Assembly: GCA_945952575.1 (NCBI GenBank)
Contig: CAMFIY010000004.1
Coordinates: 1 to 23,967, forward strand
Length of the DNA stretch: 23,967 bases
Direction of reading: 5' to 3'
DNA from: an uncultured Leucobacter sp.
Lineage (GTDB): Bacteria; Actinomycetota; Actinomycetes; Actinomycetales; Microbacteriaceae
The notes below the pieces were generated by a model. The model was not told the origin of the DNA. It ran no database searches and was given only the letters and a program-made list of their open reading frames with translations. Numbering within the stretch: position 1 is the stretch's first letter; each line of letters opens with the position of its first letter. This document shows, piece after piece, positions 1 to 7,342 of this stretch. The translations under genes were made by a program, and so were the position numbers.

Positions 1-112
1 CGGCCCCGTCGGCGGCTTCGCCGACGACCTCGATATCCGGCTCGGATTCGAGGATGATCCTGAACCCCGAGCGGACCAGCGCCTGATCGTCCACCAGCAG
101 TACCCGGATCAT
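1..112 (-). CDS. NarL/LuxR-family response regulator, N-terminal fragment
   Basis: The ATG is at 112 and the gene runs off the left edge, leaving 37 codons. The translated start is MIRVLLVDDQALVRSGF and continues to a VVGEAADGA segment. This is the beta1 strand and acidic Asp-Asp pocket of a receiver domain as found in NarL/LiaR-type regulators; the phosphoacceptor Asp and the HTH lie outside the window. The ATG overlaps the TGA of the upstream histidine kinase gene (ATGA, 109-112), so the two are translationally coupled and almost certainly form a cognate pair. The start closely resembles the second regulator of this window at 20566. The family is certain; the DNA targets are unknown, although the divergent ABC transporter at 1559 is the natural candidate. 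Confidence 0.9.
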   Translation of the reverse strand, partial: MIRVLLVDDQALVRSGFRIILESEPDIEVVGEAADGA

Positions 113-1437
113 CCGGCTACCTCGATCGCGGCGACCGCGCTCAGCGGCACCTGCGCGCGCACGATGAAGCCGCTCTGCTCGCGCCGTTCCGCACTCACCG
201 TGCCGCCGACCGCTCCGACCCGCTCCCGCATGCCGCGCAGGCCCAGCCCGGGCGACTCACCGGGTGCGGCGCCGGGCGCGGAGGCGAGCGTCTGCCGCAC
301 CCCGTCGTCCGCCACCTCGACCTCGACGGCCTCGGGAGCGAACCGCAGCCGGACCTCCGCGGTCGCTCCGCGCCCGGCGTGCTTGCGCACGTTCGTCAAC
401 GCCTCCTGCACCACGCGGTAGAGCGCCACGTCCACGAGCATCGGGAGCGGTCGCGGCTCGCCGGCGACGATCAGCGTCGTCGGTGTCCCGGCGCTCTGCG
501 AGGCGCTGATGAGTGCCGTCAGCTGGGCGACGCCGATCGTCGACGCGGGATCCTCGGTCTCCTGCGTGCGCAGGGTGTGCACGAGTCGCCGCAACTCCTC
601 GACGGCCGCGTGCGCGCTCTCCTCCACCACCTCGAGCGCATCGGCCGCCCGCTCGGGATCCGAATCGAGGATCCGCCGCGCGGCGGCGGCCTGGATCCCC
701 ATCACCGAGACGTGGTGGGCGACGACATCGTGCAACTCGCGCGCGATCCCGAGTCGATCCAGTGCCACGGCCTGCGCGGCGCTGGTCTGGCGCTCGAGCT
801 CGAGCTCGCGCCCCTGCGCTTCCAACTGCGCGGCGAGCCGGGCCCCCCGCCATCCGCGCTCGCCGAAGAAGAAGGCGGCGCCGAAGTAGAGCAGGTTCGT
901 GACCACCTGCAGCACCGCGAAGGTGGCGTAGGCCGAGAAGAGGCCCGAGCGCGAGAAACCGGGCAGCAGATCCGGGTCGGCAGAGCCCACGATCACCTGG
1001 GCGAAGACCCAGACGAACATCGCGACCGTGATCCCGAACCGCACCCAGAACGCCGACACCCGGTTCCTGCCCCACGCGCCGACCGTGTAGAGCGCGAGGA
1101 ACAGGCAGATGTTGGTCATCAGGATCTCGGGCACCTTGAACTGCCCGACGATGAAGAAGCCGGCGGCGACGGCGACGGCGACCGCTTCGGGGAACCGACG
1201 TCGCAGCGCGAGCGGCGCCGTGCAGAGCCCGATCCCGAGCGCCCACACCCAGGGCTCCGCCGGATTCGTGTAGAGGCCGCTGCGCTGATAGAGCAGGGCG
1301 GTGAGCGTCATCGCGACGGCGAACAGCGCGGCGAGCCCGGCATCGGCGCGGATCGCCTGCGTCCCGGGGAAGGGGCGCACCCAGTTCGTCGTCTCGCGGC
1401 GCAGCTCGGTGCGGTGCGATCCCGATTCCTCTGCCAT
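109..1437 (-). CDS. Sensor histidine kinase, NarL/DesK type (HisKA_3)
   Basis: This 442-residue membrane kinase should autophosphorylate on His and pass phosphate to the regulator encoded at 112-1. The N-terminal half (about residues 30-190) has five or six hydrophobic segments with short loops, so it probably senses within or close to the membrane. A coiled region (about 200-225) leads to the H-box RELHDVVAHHVS with the phosphoacceptor at His236. The ATP-binding domain shows an N-box (ALTNVRKHA, about 345-355), a DDG motif near 377 and a GLGLRGMRERVG lid motif near 397. The ATG at 1437 lies 6 nt after a TAGCCT hexamer (1444-1449), with no Shine-Dalgarno sequence, so a leaderless mRNA is likely. 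It is divergent from a NatAB-like transporter, an arrangement common for envelope-stress or peptide-antibiotic sensing modules. The stimulus cannot be read from the sequence. Confidence 0.93.
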   Translation of the reverse strand: MAEESGSHRTELRRETTNWVRPFPGTQAIRADAGLAALFAVAMTLTALLYQRSGLYTNPAEPWVWALGIGLCTAPLALRRRFPEAVAVAVAAGFFIVGQFKVPEILMTNICLFLALYTVGAWGRNRVSAFWVRFGITVAMFVWVFAQVIVGSADPDLLPGFSRSGLFSAYATFAVLQVVTNLLYFGAAFFFGERGWRGARLAAQLEAQGRELELERQTSAAQAVALDRLGIARELHDVVAHHVSVMGIQAAAARRILDSDPERAADALEVVEESAHAAVEELRRLVHTLRTQETEDPASTIGVAQLTALISASQSAGTPTTLIVAGEPRPLPMLVDVALYRVVQEALTNVRKHAGRGATAEVRLRFAPEAVEVEVADDGVRQTLASAPGAAPGESPGLGLRGMRERVGAVGGTVSAERREQSGFIVRAQVPLSAVAAIEVAG

Positions 1438-1558
1438 GCATCCAGGCTAGTCAGTGGGATGGCGCCGCGGATCCGCCGGACGGAGGATCCGACTCAGCCG
1501 GGCGGGGGAGGCGTGCGAGACAGGCACCCTCTAGCGTGGGAGGAACGAAAGGAGCGAG
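1438..1558. promoter_or_regulatory. Divergent promoter region, kinase versus ABC transporter
   Basis: On the minus strand TAGCCT (1449-1444) lies 6 nt before the kinase ATG. On the plus strand TAGCGT (1532-1537) is a possible -10 for the ABC operon; transcription would start near 1544 and include the AAAGGAG Shine-Dalgarno sequence (1548-1554). No convincing -35 was found for either side. A binding site for the regulator would be expected here, but I do not see a clear palindrome. Confidence 0.5.
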
Positions 1559-2479
1559 ATGATCGAGATCGCAGGCGTATCACGCAGTTTCGGCGACCGG
1601 AGGGTCCTCGAAGACGTGAGCTTCAGCGTCGAGGACGGGCGGATGACCGGCTTCGTCGGCAGCAACGGAGCGGGCAAGACGACCGCCATGAGGATCATCC
1701 TCGGTGTGCTCAGCGCGCACGCCGGTGAGGTGCGCTTCGACGGGCGGTCGATCACGGCGGCCGATCGGGCCCGCATCGGGTACATGCCCGAGGAACGCGG
1801 GCTCTACCCCAAGATGAAGGTCGCCGAGCAGCTGGTCTATCTCGCGCGACTGCACGGGATCCCCGCCGAAGCGGCGAAGCGCGAGACGGCGACGCTGCTC
1901 GAGCGGCTCGGTCTCGGCGAGCGGGCGAACGACACCCTCGAGAGCCTCTCGCTCGGCAACCAGCAGCGTGCGCAGATCGCCGCGGCCCTCGTGCACCGGC
2001 CGATCGCCCTCGTCCTCGACGAGCCGTTCTCGGGTCTCGACCCGATCGCCATCGAGGTGGTGCTCGGCGTGCTGCGCGACTACGCGGCGCAGGGAGCGCC
2101 CGTGCTCTTCTCCTCGCATCAGCTCGACATCGTCGAGCGGCTCTGCGACGACGTGGTCGTCATCGGCGGGGGGCGCATCCTCGCCTCCGGCTCCCGCGAC
2201 GAACTGCGCGCCGCGCACTCCGGTCGCAGCTTCGAGATCGAGCTCGCCGGCCCGGGCGCCGACGCAGGGTGGGTGCGCGAGGTGCCCGGAACCTCCGTCA
2301 CGCACCTGGACGGCGGCTTCGCACGCTTCGACATCGCGGCCGAGACGGACGGCGGCATCGACGGAGGTGCGGCGCAGGCCGTGCTCGCCCGCGCGGTCGC
2401 GGACCCTTCGTTCTCGGTGCGTCGCTTCGGCCAGGTCACCCCTACCCTCTCTCAGATCTTCAAGGAGGTCGTGCAGTGA
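1559..2479 (+). CDS. ABC transporter ATP-binding protein, NatA-like
   Basis: This 306-residue ATPase energises the permease encoded directly downstream. Motifs in order: Walker A GSNGAGKT (34-41), signature LSLGNQQ (130-136), Walker B VLDEP with Asp154/Glu155, D-loop SGLDP and switch His187 in SSHQ. The LSxGNQQ form of the signature is typical of the NatA/YhaQ drug and sodium exporter branch rather than importers. About 85 residues follow the ATPase core, an accessory C-terminal region usual in this branch. ATG at 1559 has a good AAAGGAG ribosome site 4 nt upstream. The stop overlaps the permease start (GTGA, 2476-2479), which indicates coupled synthesis. Substrate is unknown; resistance to a membrane-active compound or export is inferred from the divergent two-component system. 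Confidence 0.95.
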   Translation: MIEIAGVSRSFGDRRVLEDVSFSVEDGRMTGFVGSNGAGKTTAMRIILGVLSAHAGEVRFDGRSITAADRARIGYMPEERGLYPKMKVAEQLVYLARLHGIPAEAAKRETATLLERLGLGERANDTLESLSLGNQQRAQIAAALVHRPIALVLDEPFSGLDPIAIEVVLGVLRDYAAQGAPVLFSSHQLDIVERLCDDVVVIGGGRILASGSRDELRAAHSGRSFEIELAGPGADAGWVREVPGTSVTHLDGGFARFDIAAETDGGIDGGAAQAVLARAVADPSFSVRRFGQVTPTLSQIFKEVVQ

Positions 2480-3591
2480 ATACGACGCTTCAGGGCGTTT
2501 CGGCTCCCAGTCCCGTGCAGGCCGCCTGGCTCGTCGCCGAGCGCGAGATCACCACCCGCCTGCGCAGCAAGGCGTTCCTCATCTCGACCGGGATCCTGCT
2601 GCTGGTGGTGCTCGGCGGCGTGCTCTTCGCCGGCTTCAGCGCCTCGGCCGGCCCGCTCGGCGGGCCGAGCAAGATCGCGGTGGCGGACGGGGTGTCCGCA
2701 CAGCTCGACCCCAAGGCCTACACGATCACCGAAGTGGCGGATCGCGCGGCCGCCGAGAAGCTCGTGATGAGCGACGAGGTCGACGCCGCCGTGGTGGCGG
2801 GCGGCAGCACACCCGTCGACCTGACCGTGCTCGCCAAGGACAAGGCGCCGGTCGAGCTGATCCAGGCCCTCTCCGCGGCTCCGTCGGTCGAGCTGCTCGA
2901 TCCGAGCGGTGGCAGCCCGTTCCTGGCCTACATCATCGCGATCGGCTTCGGCATCGTCTTCATGATGAGCGCGATGACCTTCGGCACGACCATCGCGCAG
3001 AGCGTCGTCGAGGAGAAGCAGACGCGCATCGTCGAGATCCTCCTCGCGACGGTGTCTGCCCGGGTGATGCTGGCGGGCAAGATCATCGGCAACAGCATTC
3101 TCGCGCTCGCCCAGGTGGTGGCGATCGCCGTGCTCGCCTCGGTGGGCATGCTGGCGACCGGGCAGGATCTGCTGCTCGGCGAGCTCGGCACCTCCCTGGT
3201 CTGGTTCGCCGTGCTCTTCGCGTTCGCCTTCGTGCTGCTCGCCGCGCTCTACGCCGCGCTCGCCTCGCTCGTCTCCCGCCAGGAGGACATCGGTTCCGTC
3301 ACGAGCCCCGTGCTGATGCTCGTCATGCTGCCCTACATCGGGGTGATCGTGTTCAACAACAACCCGACGGTGCTCGCCATCATGAGCTACATCCCGTTCT
3401 CGGCTCCCGTCGGCATGCCGATGCGGCTGTACCTGGGCACCGCCGAGTGGTGGGAGCCGATCCTCTCGCTCGGGATCCTCGCGATCACGATCGTGATCGT
3501 GCTCTGGATCGGCGCGCGGATCTACGCGGGCTCGATCCTGCGCAGCGGCGGCCGGGTGAAGATCACCGAGGCGCTCGCGAGCGCCGAGTAG
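2476..3591 (+). CDS. ABC-2 type permease, NatB/YhaP-like
   Basis: This 371-residue membrane subunit partners the ATPase just upstream. I chose GTG 2476 because it overlaps the ATPase stop as GTGA and has a strong AAGGAGG (2462-2468) 7 nt upstream. The open frame extends further 5' only inside the ATPase gene. Topology: one TM near residues 33-58, an extracytoplasmic domain of about 95 residues, then a TM-rich half with five or so segments. The stretch VVEEKQTRIVEILLATVS after the second TM is the coupling-helix signature of NatB/YhaP proteins. The C-terminus ends in ALASAE, and the DNA encoding it is the first copy of a tandem repeat (3566-3743), so the tail may have been changed or duplicated recently. 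Exported substrate unknown. Confidence 0.93.
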   Translation: MNTTLQGVSAPSPVQAAWLVAEREITTRLRSKAFLISTGILLLVVLGGVLFAGFSASAGPLGGPSKIAVADGVSAQLDPKAYTITEVADRAAAEKLVMSDEVDAAVVAGGSTPVDLTVLAKDKAPVELIQALSAAPSVELLDPSGGSPFLAYIIAIGFGIVFMMSAMTFGTTIAQSVVEEKQTRIVEILLATVSARVMLAGKIIGNSILALAQVVAIAVLASVGMLATGQDLLLGELGTSLVWFAVLFAFAFVLLAALYAALASLVSRQEDIGSVTSPVLMLVMLPYIGVIVFNNNPTVLAIMSYIPFSAPVGMPMRLYLGTAEWWEPILSLGILAITIVIVLWIGARIYAGSILRSGGRVKITEALASAE

Positions 3592-3743
3592 CTGGCACCG
3601 TGGGGACCTCGGCTCCGCGTGAGCGGGGCCGAGGCGCTCGCGAGCGCCGAGTAGCTGGCACCGGGGGACCTCGGCTCCGCGTGAGCGGGGCCGAGGCGCT
3701 CGCGAGCGCCGAGTAGCTGGCACCGGGGGACCTCGGCTCCGCG
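3566..3743. repeat. 62-63 bp tandem repeat, about 2.8 copies, copying a gene end
   Basis: Copies begin at 3566, 3629 and 3691, each with CCGAGGCGCTCGCGAGCGCC. The first spacing is 63 bp and the second 62 bp; the difference is one T in the run after GCACCG. The third copy matches up to 3743 and then diverges. Copy 1 lies partly inside the permease gene, where it encodes the final ALASAE and stop; copies 2 and 3 repeat these codons and stop outside it. Each unit contains the perfect 16-bp palindrome GGCGCTCGCGAGCGCC, and the joints between units contain a 12-bp hairpin. Copies are almost identical, so the expansion is recent or is being homogenised. Confidence 0.95.
3607..3696 (+). terminator. 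Two identical GC-rich hairpins within the tandem repeat
   Basis: Arms CCTCGGCTCCGC (3607-3618) and GCGGGGCCGAGG (3623-3634) pair over 12 bp with one G-U pair and close a GTGA tetraloop, which fits the GNRA class. The same hairpin recurs at 3669-3696. The third copy lacks the right arm. They lie directly after the permease stop, between convergent genes, so a transcription terminator or mRNA 3'-end stabiliser is likely. No T-tract follows. Confidence 0.6.
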
Positions 3744-3766
3744 GTCGAGGCTCGGCCGGATCTCGG

Positions 3767-3822
3767 AGATCTGCTCGGCATCGGATGACTCCGACACCCA
3801 GGATCCGATTCTCGGCAGATCT
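3767..3822. terminator. Long imperfect inverted repeat between convergent genes
   Basis: Arms at 3767-3786 and 3803-3822 share AGATCTGC outside and ATCGGAT inside, separated by a mismatched stretch of five bases, with a 16-nt loop. It sits between the permease and the S4-domain gene, so it could end transcription from either side. The plus-strand sequence after it holds a short TTT. Confidence 0.4.
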
Positions 3823-3852
3823 TCGAGTTTCGCCCCCTCCAGGAGGCGAGGG

Positions 3853-4218
3853 TCAGCGCGCGAAGCCCCGCAGGCGGTCGATGTCTCGGCGATCCCGTTT
3901 GGTGGGGCGGCCGGCGCCGGGATCCCGGATCACGGTCGCGGGCCGCTCGACCCGGGGTGGAGCCGGCGGGGTGAGATCGTCGTAGAGCAGCGCGGCTTCG
4001 GCGGCGCTGCCGCGCCGGGTCGCGAGCCCGACGACGCGGTAGATCCGGTCGAAGCCGTGCAGGCGCACGCGCACCACGTCCCCGATGTTCACGGCCTGAG
4101 CGGGCTTGGCGGTCGCGTCGTTCACGCGCACGTGCCCGGCTTTGCATGCCGTGGTCGCCTGGCTGCGGGTCTTCGCCAGGCGCACGGCCCAGACCCACGC
4201 GTCGACTCTTACGCTCAC
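3853..4218 (-). CDS. S4-domain RNA-binding protein, HslR/Hsp15-like
   Basis: This 121-residue protein has an S4 fold at residues 3-60: VRVDAWVWAVRLAKTRSQA, then CKAGHVRVNDATAKPAQAVNIGDVVRV. This matches the Hsp15 (HslR) family, whose E. coli member binds stalled 50S subunits carrying peptidyl-tRNA. The C-terminal half is basic and ends in TKRDRRDIDRLRGFAR, typical of the actinobacterial form. GTG at 4218 follows TAGGCT (4230-4225) by exactly 6 nt, and no Shine-Dalgarno is present, so a leaderless start is likely. It is convergent with the ABC transporter and divergent from the YigZ gene. A ribosome-rescue role is by homology only. Confidence 0.85.
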   Translation of the reverse strand: MSVRVDAWVWAVRLAKTRSQATTACKAGHVRVNDATAKPAQAVNIGDVVRVRLHGFDRIYRVVGLATRRGSAAEAALLYDDLTPPAPPRVERPATVIRDPGAGRPTKRDRRDIDRLRGFAR

Positions 4219-4224
4219 ACGCCG

Positions 4225-4230
4225 AGCCTA
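4225..4230 (-). promoter_or_regulatory. -10-like TAGGCT for the S4-domain gene
   Basis: TAGGCT is followed by CGGCGT and then the GTG start. The 6-nt spacing places transcription start at or next to the first codon. Confidence 0.45.
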
Positions 4231-4320
4231 CTGCTCTCTGCTCCCTGCGCCCACGGCAGGGTTCCGCGCGGTTCTTCAGTTCTGATCTGCGCAAACCTGC
4301 GCAGTCGATCGCGCGCCGGG

Positions 4321-4326
4321 CAGAAT
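4321..4326 (+). promoter_or_regulatory. -10-like CAGAAT for the YigZ-family gene
   Basis: CAGAAT is followed by six bases and then the GTG start at 4333, the same geometry as at 4225-4230. No -35 was recognised. Confidence 0.4.
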
Positions 4327-4332
4327 GGTGGG

Positions 4333-4953
4333 GTGGAGTACCAGACCATCGCGGCGCCGGTCGATGCCGAGATCGAGATCTCGCGCTCGCGGTTTCTCGC
4401 GCGGATCGAGCGGGTCGAGGGTGAGGAGGCGGCGCGGGAGGTCATCGCGGCCGTTCGGGCGGCGCATCCGCGGGCGAGGCATCACTGCAGCGCGTTCGTG
4501 CTCGGGCCGGATGGCCGGGTGCGCAGATCGAACGATGACGGCGAGCCGAGCGGCACGGCGGGCGCCCCGATGCTGGACGCGTTGACGAGCGCCGGGCTCA
4601 GCGATGTCGTCGCCGTGGTCACCCGCTACTTCGGGGGAGTGCTGCTGGGCGCTGGAGGTCTGACCCGGGCGTATCGTGCCGCGGTCGCGGAGGCAGTGCT
4701 GAGTGCACAGATGGTGACGCGTGCCGAGCGGCTCCGGGTGGAGGTGCGCACCGCCTACGACGTCGCCGCGCAGCTCGAGGCCGAGGCGCGTCGGCGGGGC
4801 TGGTCGGTGGGGGAAGCCGCCTACAGCGATGAGGTGGCGCAGGGCTATGTGGTCGCAGAGGATCAGCTCGCTCAACTCGCGGCGCTCGCCGCAGAGCTGA
4901 GCGCGGGATCCGCCGTGGTCGCTTCTGACGGGAAGACGTACGTCGACCTCTGA
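4333..4953 (+). CDS. YigZ/IMPACT family protein (UPF0029)
   Basis: This 206-residue protein belongs to the YigZ family. The N-terminal IMPACT domain shows SRSRFLA (about 17-23), HHCSAFVLG, SNDDGEPSGTAGAPML and VVTRYFGGVLLGAGGLTRAYRAA. The DUF1949-type ferredoxin-like C-terminal domain covers about residues 135-205. The open frame reaches further 5', but VEYQTIAAP is the usual family N-terminus, so GTG 4333 was chosen; it also lies 6 nt after a CAGAAT hexamer. Eukaryotic IMPACT regulates Gcn2; the bacterial function is unsettled, and nucleic-acid binding has been proposed. It is divergent from the S4-domain gene. No anomaly seen. Confidence 0.92.
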   Translation: MEYQTIAAPVDAEIEISRSRFLARIERVEGEEAAREVIAAVRAAHPRARHHCSAFVLGPDGRVRRSNDDGEPSGTAGAPMLDALTSAGLSDVVAVVTRYFGGVLLGAGGLTRAYRAAVAEAVLSAQMVTRAERLRVEVRTAYDVAAQLEAEARRRGWSVGEAAYSDEVAQGYVVAEDQLAQLAALAAELSAGSAVVASDGKTYVDL

Positions 4954-4975
4954 GCTTCTCCCGTCCGGACGGAGC

Positions 4976-5608
4976 CTAGGGGCATTTCGTTCTCGGGGCG
5001 GCGATCATCATCTCCGGCCTGATCACCTTGACGTAGTCCCTGCCGCCGGCGCGGTAAGAGATGGTGACCTCATCGACCGTCGCCACGTCCCATTGCTTGT
5101 GCGACACCCGATCCACCGCTGCTGAGAACATCACGAGAACATTTGCTGTCTGGCCGGGTTGAATGACCGCGTCAGCCGGTTCGACGCTCTCGGCGAGGAT
5201 CCTCTCGAGCTTTGGAACAGGGTAGATGTCTTCCTTCGGATCGAACGGCATCGAGGTGCTGCCGATCCAGGAGTCATCGCTCTCGGGTGCGAGGTTGAAC
5301 TTCACTCTCAGAGAGCCCGGCACGACGTAGTGGCTACTGGTGGCCCTGGCCGAAGTGACGAGTACGGGGTCGTCGGGGCTCTCGTTCGTCAGCAGCCATC
5401 CGAAGATCGCCGTTTCGACTCCTCGCCCTGACTTGCACATGCCGCTTCCGCTGCCGTCTCCCCAGGTCGCGCCGAACGGGCCGTCGGTCGCCGGGGAGCA
5501 GCCTGCCAGGAGGCAGGTCATGAGCGCGATCCCCGCGAGCTGGGGCTTTCGGCGCACGTTTCCGTCGTTGCTTCGCGAAGACTTCGCCAGAACGGCCTGC
5601 CGGGTCAC
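4976..5608 (-). CDS. Predicted lipoprotein, paralogue of the next gene; unknown family
   Basis: A 210-residue protein of no family I recognise. GTG 5608 has a good AGGAG ribosome site 5 nt upstream. The signal peptide is long (37 residues) and ends in the lipobox LLAGC with lipidated Cys37; an internal GTG at 5557 would give a 20-residue signal but has a weaker ribosome site. The mature domain aligns along its whole length with the protein encoded at 5651-6229: DGPFG, GDGS, a Cys, ETAIFG.LTN, W-I-G, IQPGQ..N.LV.FSA, DE.TI.YR.GGRDY and a Cys next to the C-terminus. The two conserved Cys could form a disulfide. It is the last gene of a three-gene operon of exported proteins. A beta-sandwich fold is my guess. 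Base composition looks less GC-rich than the flanks. Confidence 0.8.
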   Translation of the reverse strand: MTRQAVLAKSSRSNDGNVRRKPQLAGIALMTCLLAGCSPATDGPFGATWGDGSGSGMCKSGRGVETAIFGWLLTNESPDDPVLVTSARATSSHYVVPGSLRVKFNLAPESDDSWIGSTSMPFDPKEDIYPVPKLERILAESVEPADAVIQPGQTANVLVMFSAAVDRVSHKQWDVATVDEVTISYRAGGRDYVKVIRPEMMIAAPRTKCP

Positions 5609-5650
5609 AACTGCTCCTGATCTGCGTACCTCATTGCCGCCACCCCAGGA

Positions 5651-6229
5651 TCAGCACTCGTCGGGTTTGATCTGCATCTCGAGCCGGACGATCTTCTTGT
5701 AGTCCCGGCCGCCTACCCGATAGCGGATGGTGATCTCGTCGATGACGGCGGTCTTCATCTGCCTAGAGGTGACCGGATCCTTCTCGGCCGAGAAGAACAC
5801 GAGCATGTTGACCTCTTGTCCTGGCTGGAATATCGCACCCGGCGGGTCGACCATCTTGGCGAAGACGGAGTCGAGACGCTCCCTCGATTCCACGTCGGGA
5901 TCAGCGCTGCTCGACAGATAGTCACCACCGATCCATGTATCGTCTTCGTTCGGTGTCGGATCGAAGGTTATCTTTGCGGAATCGGGGCGCACGCGCCGAC
6001 TATGGGTGACCTCGGCATCGAGGATCCAGACTGGCTGATCTGAGTGACTGTTCGTCAGAGGGAATCCGAAGATGGCAGTCTCGGTCACATTGCCTGGGGA
6101 GCATACGGTGGTGCTGCTTCCGTCACCCTCTTGCCCTCCGAGCGGGCCGTCCTGAGACGCTCCGCAGCCGGCAAGCGCAAGGGGAGAGACGCTCAAAAGG
6201 ACGATGCCGACAGCTCGCTTGATCCGCAT
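5651..6229 (-). CDS. Predicted lipoprotein, tandem paralogue; unknown family
   Basis: A 192-residue protein with a short signal peptide (MRIKRAVGIVLLSVSPLALAGC) and lipidated Cys22. It is paralogous to the protein encoded at 4976-5608, sharing the DGPLGG/GDGS start, ETAIFGFPLTN, DTWIGG, FQPGQEVNMLVFFSAEKD and DEITIRYRVGGRDYKKIVRLEM. The last residue is a Cys, matching the near-terminal Cys of the paralogue. ATG 6229 begins only 4 nt after the stop of the upstream secreted-protein gene and has no clear ribosome site, which suggests translational coupling. Anchored outside the membrane, the two lipoproteins may form a pair or bind the secreted protein of the same operon; this is inference. Function unknown. 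Confidence 0.8.
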   Translation of the reverse strand: MRIKRAVGIVLLSVSPLALAGCGASQDGPLGGQEGDGSSTTVCSPGNVTETAIFGFPLTNSHSDQPVWILDAEVTHSRRVRPDSAKITFDPTPNEDDTWIGGDYLSSSADPDVESRERLDSVFAKMVDPPGAIFQPGQEVNMLVFFSAEKDPVTSRQMKTAVIDEITIRYRVGGRDYKKIVRLEMQIKPDEC

Positions 6230-6233
6230 GGGG

Positions 6234-7289
6234 TTACTTCGCTACAAGCTGCTTTACGCCGCTTCCCCCCGGCTTTCCCGCGACTCCGCAGACCAAACCT
6301 TTCTTCGTCTTGAACTTGATTCGCTGGACACCGTGGTCAGACCAGTTGTTCTCGGATCCTAGGGACATGCCGAGGATAGTGATTGTCGCAGTCATTCTCC
6401 TATGGCTGCCGACGTCTTGGATGTGAGTCTGACCCTTCTTGTAGGACACACAGTGCTTGGCAGAGGGTGTCGTGGCCTTCACGGTGTTGCCTTCCCCCGA
6501 CCAGTCGTACGCGCGGACATGCGCGGACGTCTTGATGACCGGACCTTTAGGAGTCGGGCAATGCTTCCTGAACCTGGCATAGGCGAACATCGTCTGCAGA
6601 TGCTTCGCATCGGGGCCTTTGTGCCAGCCGAAGTCGATGGAGCCGGTCGAACTCACCGATGTGGACCCGGATACCTCGAAACCGGAGTCCGCGCCAGTGG
6701 GGGAGGCGCCGGCATCGAACTTCGTCGACTGACCCTTTGAGTAGAGATAGGTCTGGCGAGTCCCGGTGTTGCGGGAGAACAGGCTCGCCACGTTGACCCA
6801 GCGGTCGCCGAGCTCCTTTTCTTTCAGGATCGCGCACGCGAATCTCGGTGCGAGGCCATCGGAGTCGTCGACGGTGATTCTGGTCTGTGTCGGAACCTTC
6901 AGCACGCGGCTCCGATTGACCTCATCGACCTCCGCCTTGTCCAGACCGATGTTCTGCTCCGAGAGCTCGCGGCCCGTTGTGACCGAGAGGATCAGATTGA
7001 CGTCTCCGGTCGTCGCCGCGTAGCGACGCAGATCCGCTCGCTCGGGGAGTCGGACGGTGATTTCACGAGCGGACGCGCGCACATCCGTTGACACGAGTTC
7101 AAGCGGCAGCTCCTCGCCGACCGTCATTTCCGAGAGCGCGTCGTTCGCCGGCCAGGCGTAGAGCGCGACCGTGGAGGTCTCTGCGGGTTGCGAACCGGTA
7201 TCGGAAGCGATCGGCAGGGCTGTGCCGAGCAATCCGGGAAATGCGAATAGCGGGACGACGAATGCGAGTTTGCGAGGTATTCGGGACAC
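6234..7289 (-). CDS. Secreted protein of unknown function, first gene of the operon
   Basis: A 351-residue protein with an N-terminal signal (two basic residues, then a hydrophobic stretch ending near LPIASD, about residue 30), so it is exported or remains attached by its signal. The mature part has two visible regions: an acidic N-terminal half (about 35-150, rich in beta-prone stretches) and a C-terminal half with YLYSKGQSTKFDAG, a Ser/Thr/Gly-rich stretch, FAYARFRKHC and a Lys-rich tail. Four Cys (FAC, KHC, KHC, LVC) allow two disulfides. I do not recognise a family with known function. GTG 7289 has GGAAGAG about 11 nt upstream. Transcription should start from the promoter at 7343-7371; the two lipoprotein genes follow closely on the same strand. 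Confidence 0.75.
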   Translation of the reverse strand: MSRIPRKLAFVVPLFAFPGLLGTALPIASDTGSQPAETSTVALYAWPANDALSEMTVGEELPLELVSTDVRASAREITVRLPERADLRRYAATTGDVNLILSVTTGRELSEQNIGLDKAEVDEVNRSRVLKVPTQTRITVDDSDGLAPRFACAILKEKELGDRWVNVASLFSRNTGTRQTYLYSKGQSTKFDAGASPTGADSGFEVSGSTSVSSTGSIDFGWHKGPDAKHLQTMFAYARFRKHCPTPKGPVIKTSAHVRAYDWSGEGNTVKATTPSAKHCVSYKKGQTHIQDVGSHRRMTATITILGMSLGSENNWSDHGVQRIKFKTKKGLVCGVAGKPGGSGVKQLVAK

Positions 7290-7342
7290 TGAGTGGGACT
7301 CTTCCTGTCGATCGACAATGGTGAGTTCCCCATGCAGGTACT

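Noticed and set aside
379..1728. Long plus-strand open frame opposite the histidine kinase
   Set aside because: It is antisense to a gene with full kinase motifs; its product is Arg/Pro/Glu-rich without domains, as expected for a GC-rich shadow.
3566..3743. CRISPR array
   Set aside because: The copies are directly adjacent with no unique spacers, the unit is 62-63 bp and includes coding sequence, and no cas gene is near.
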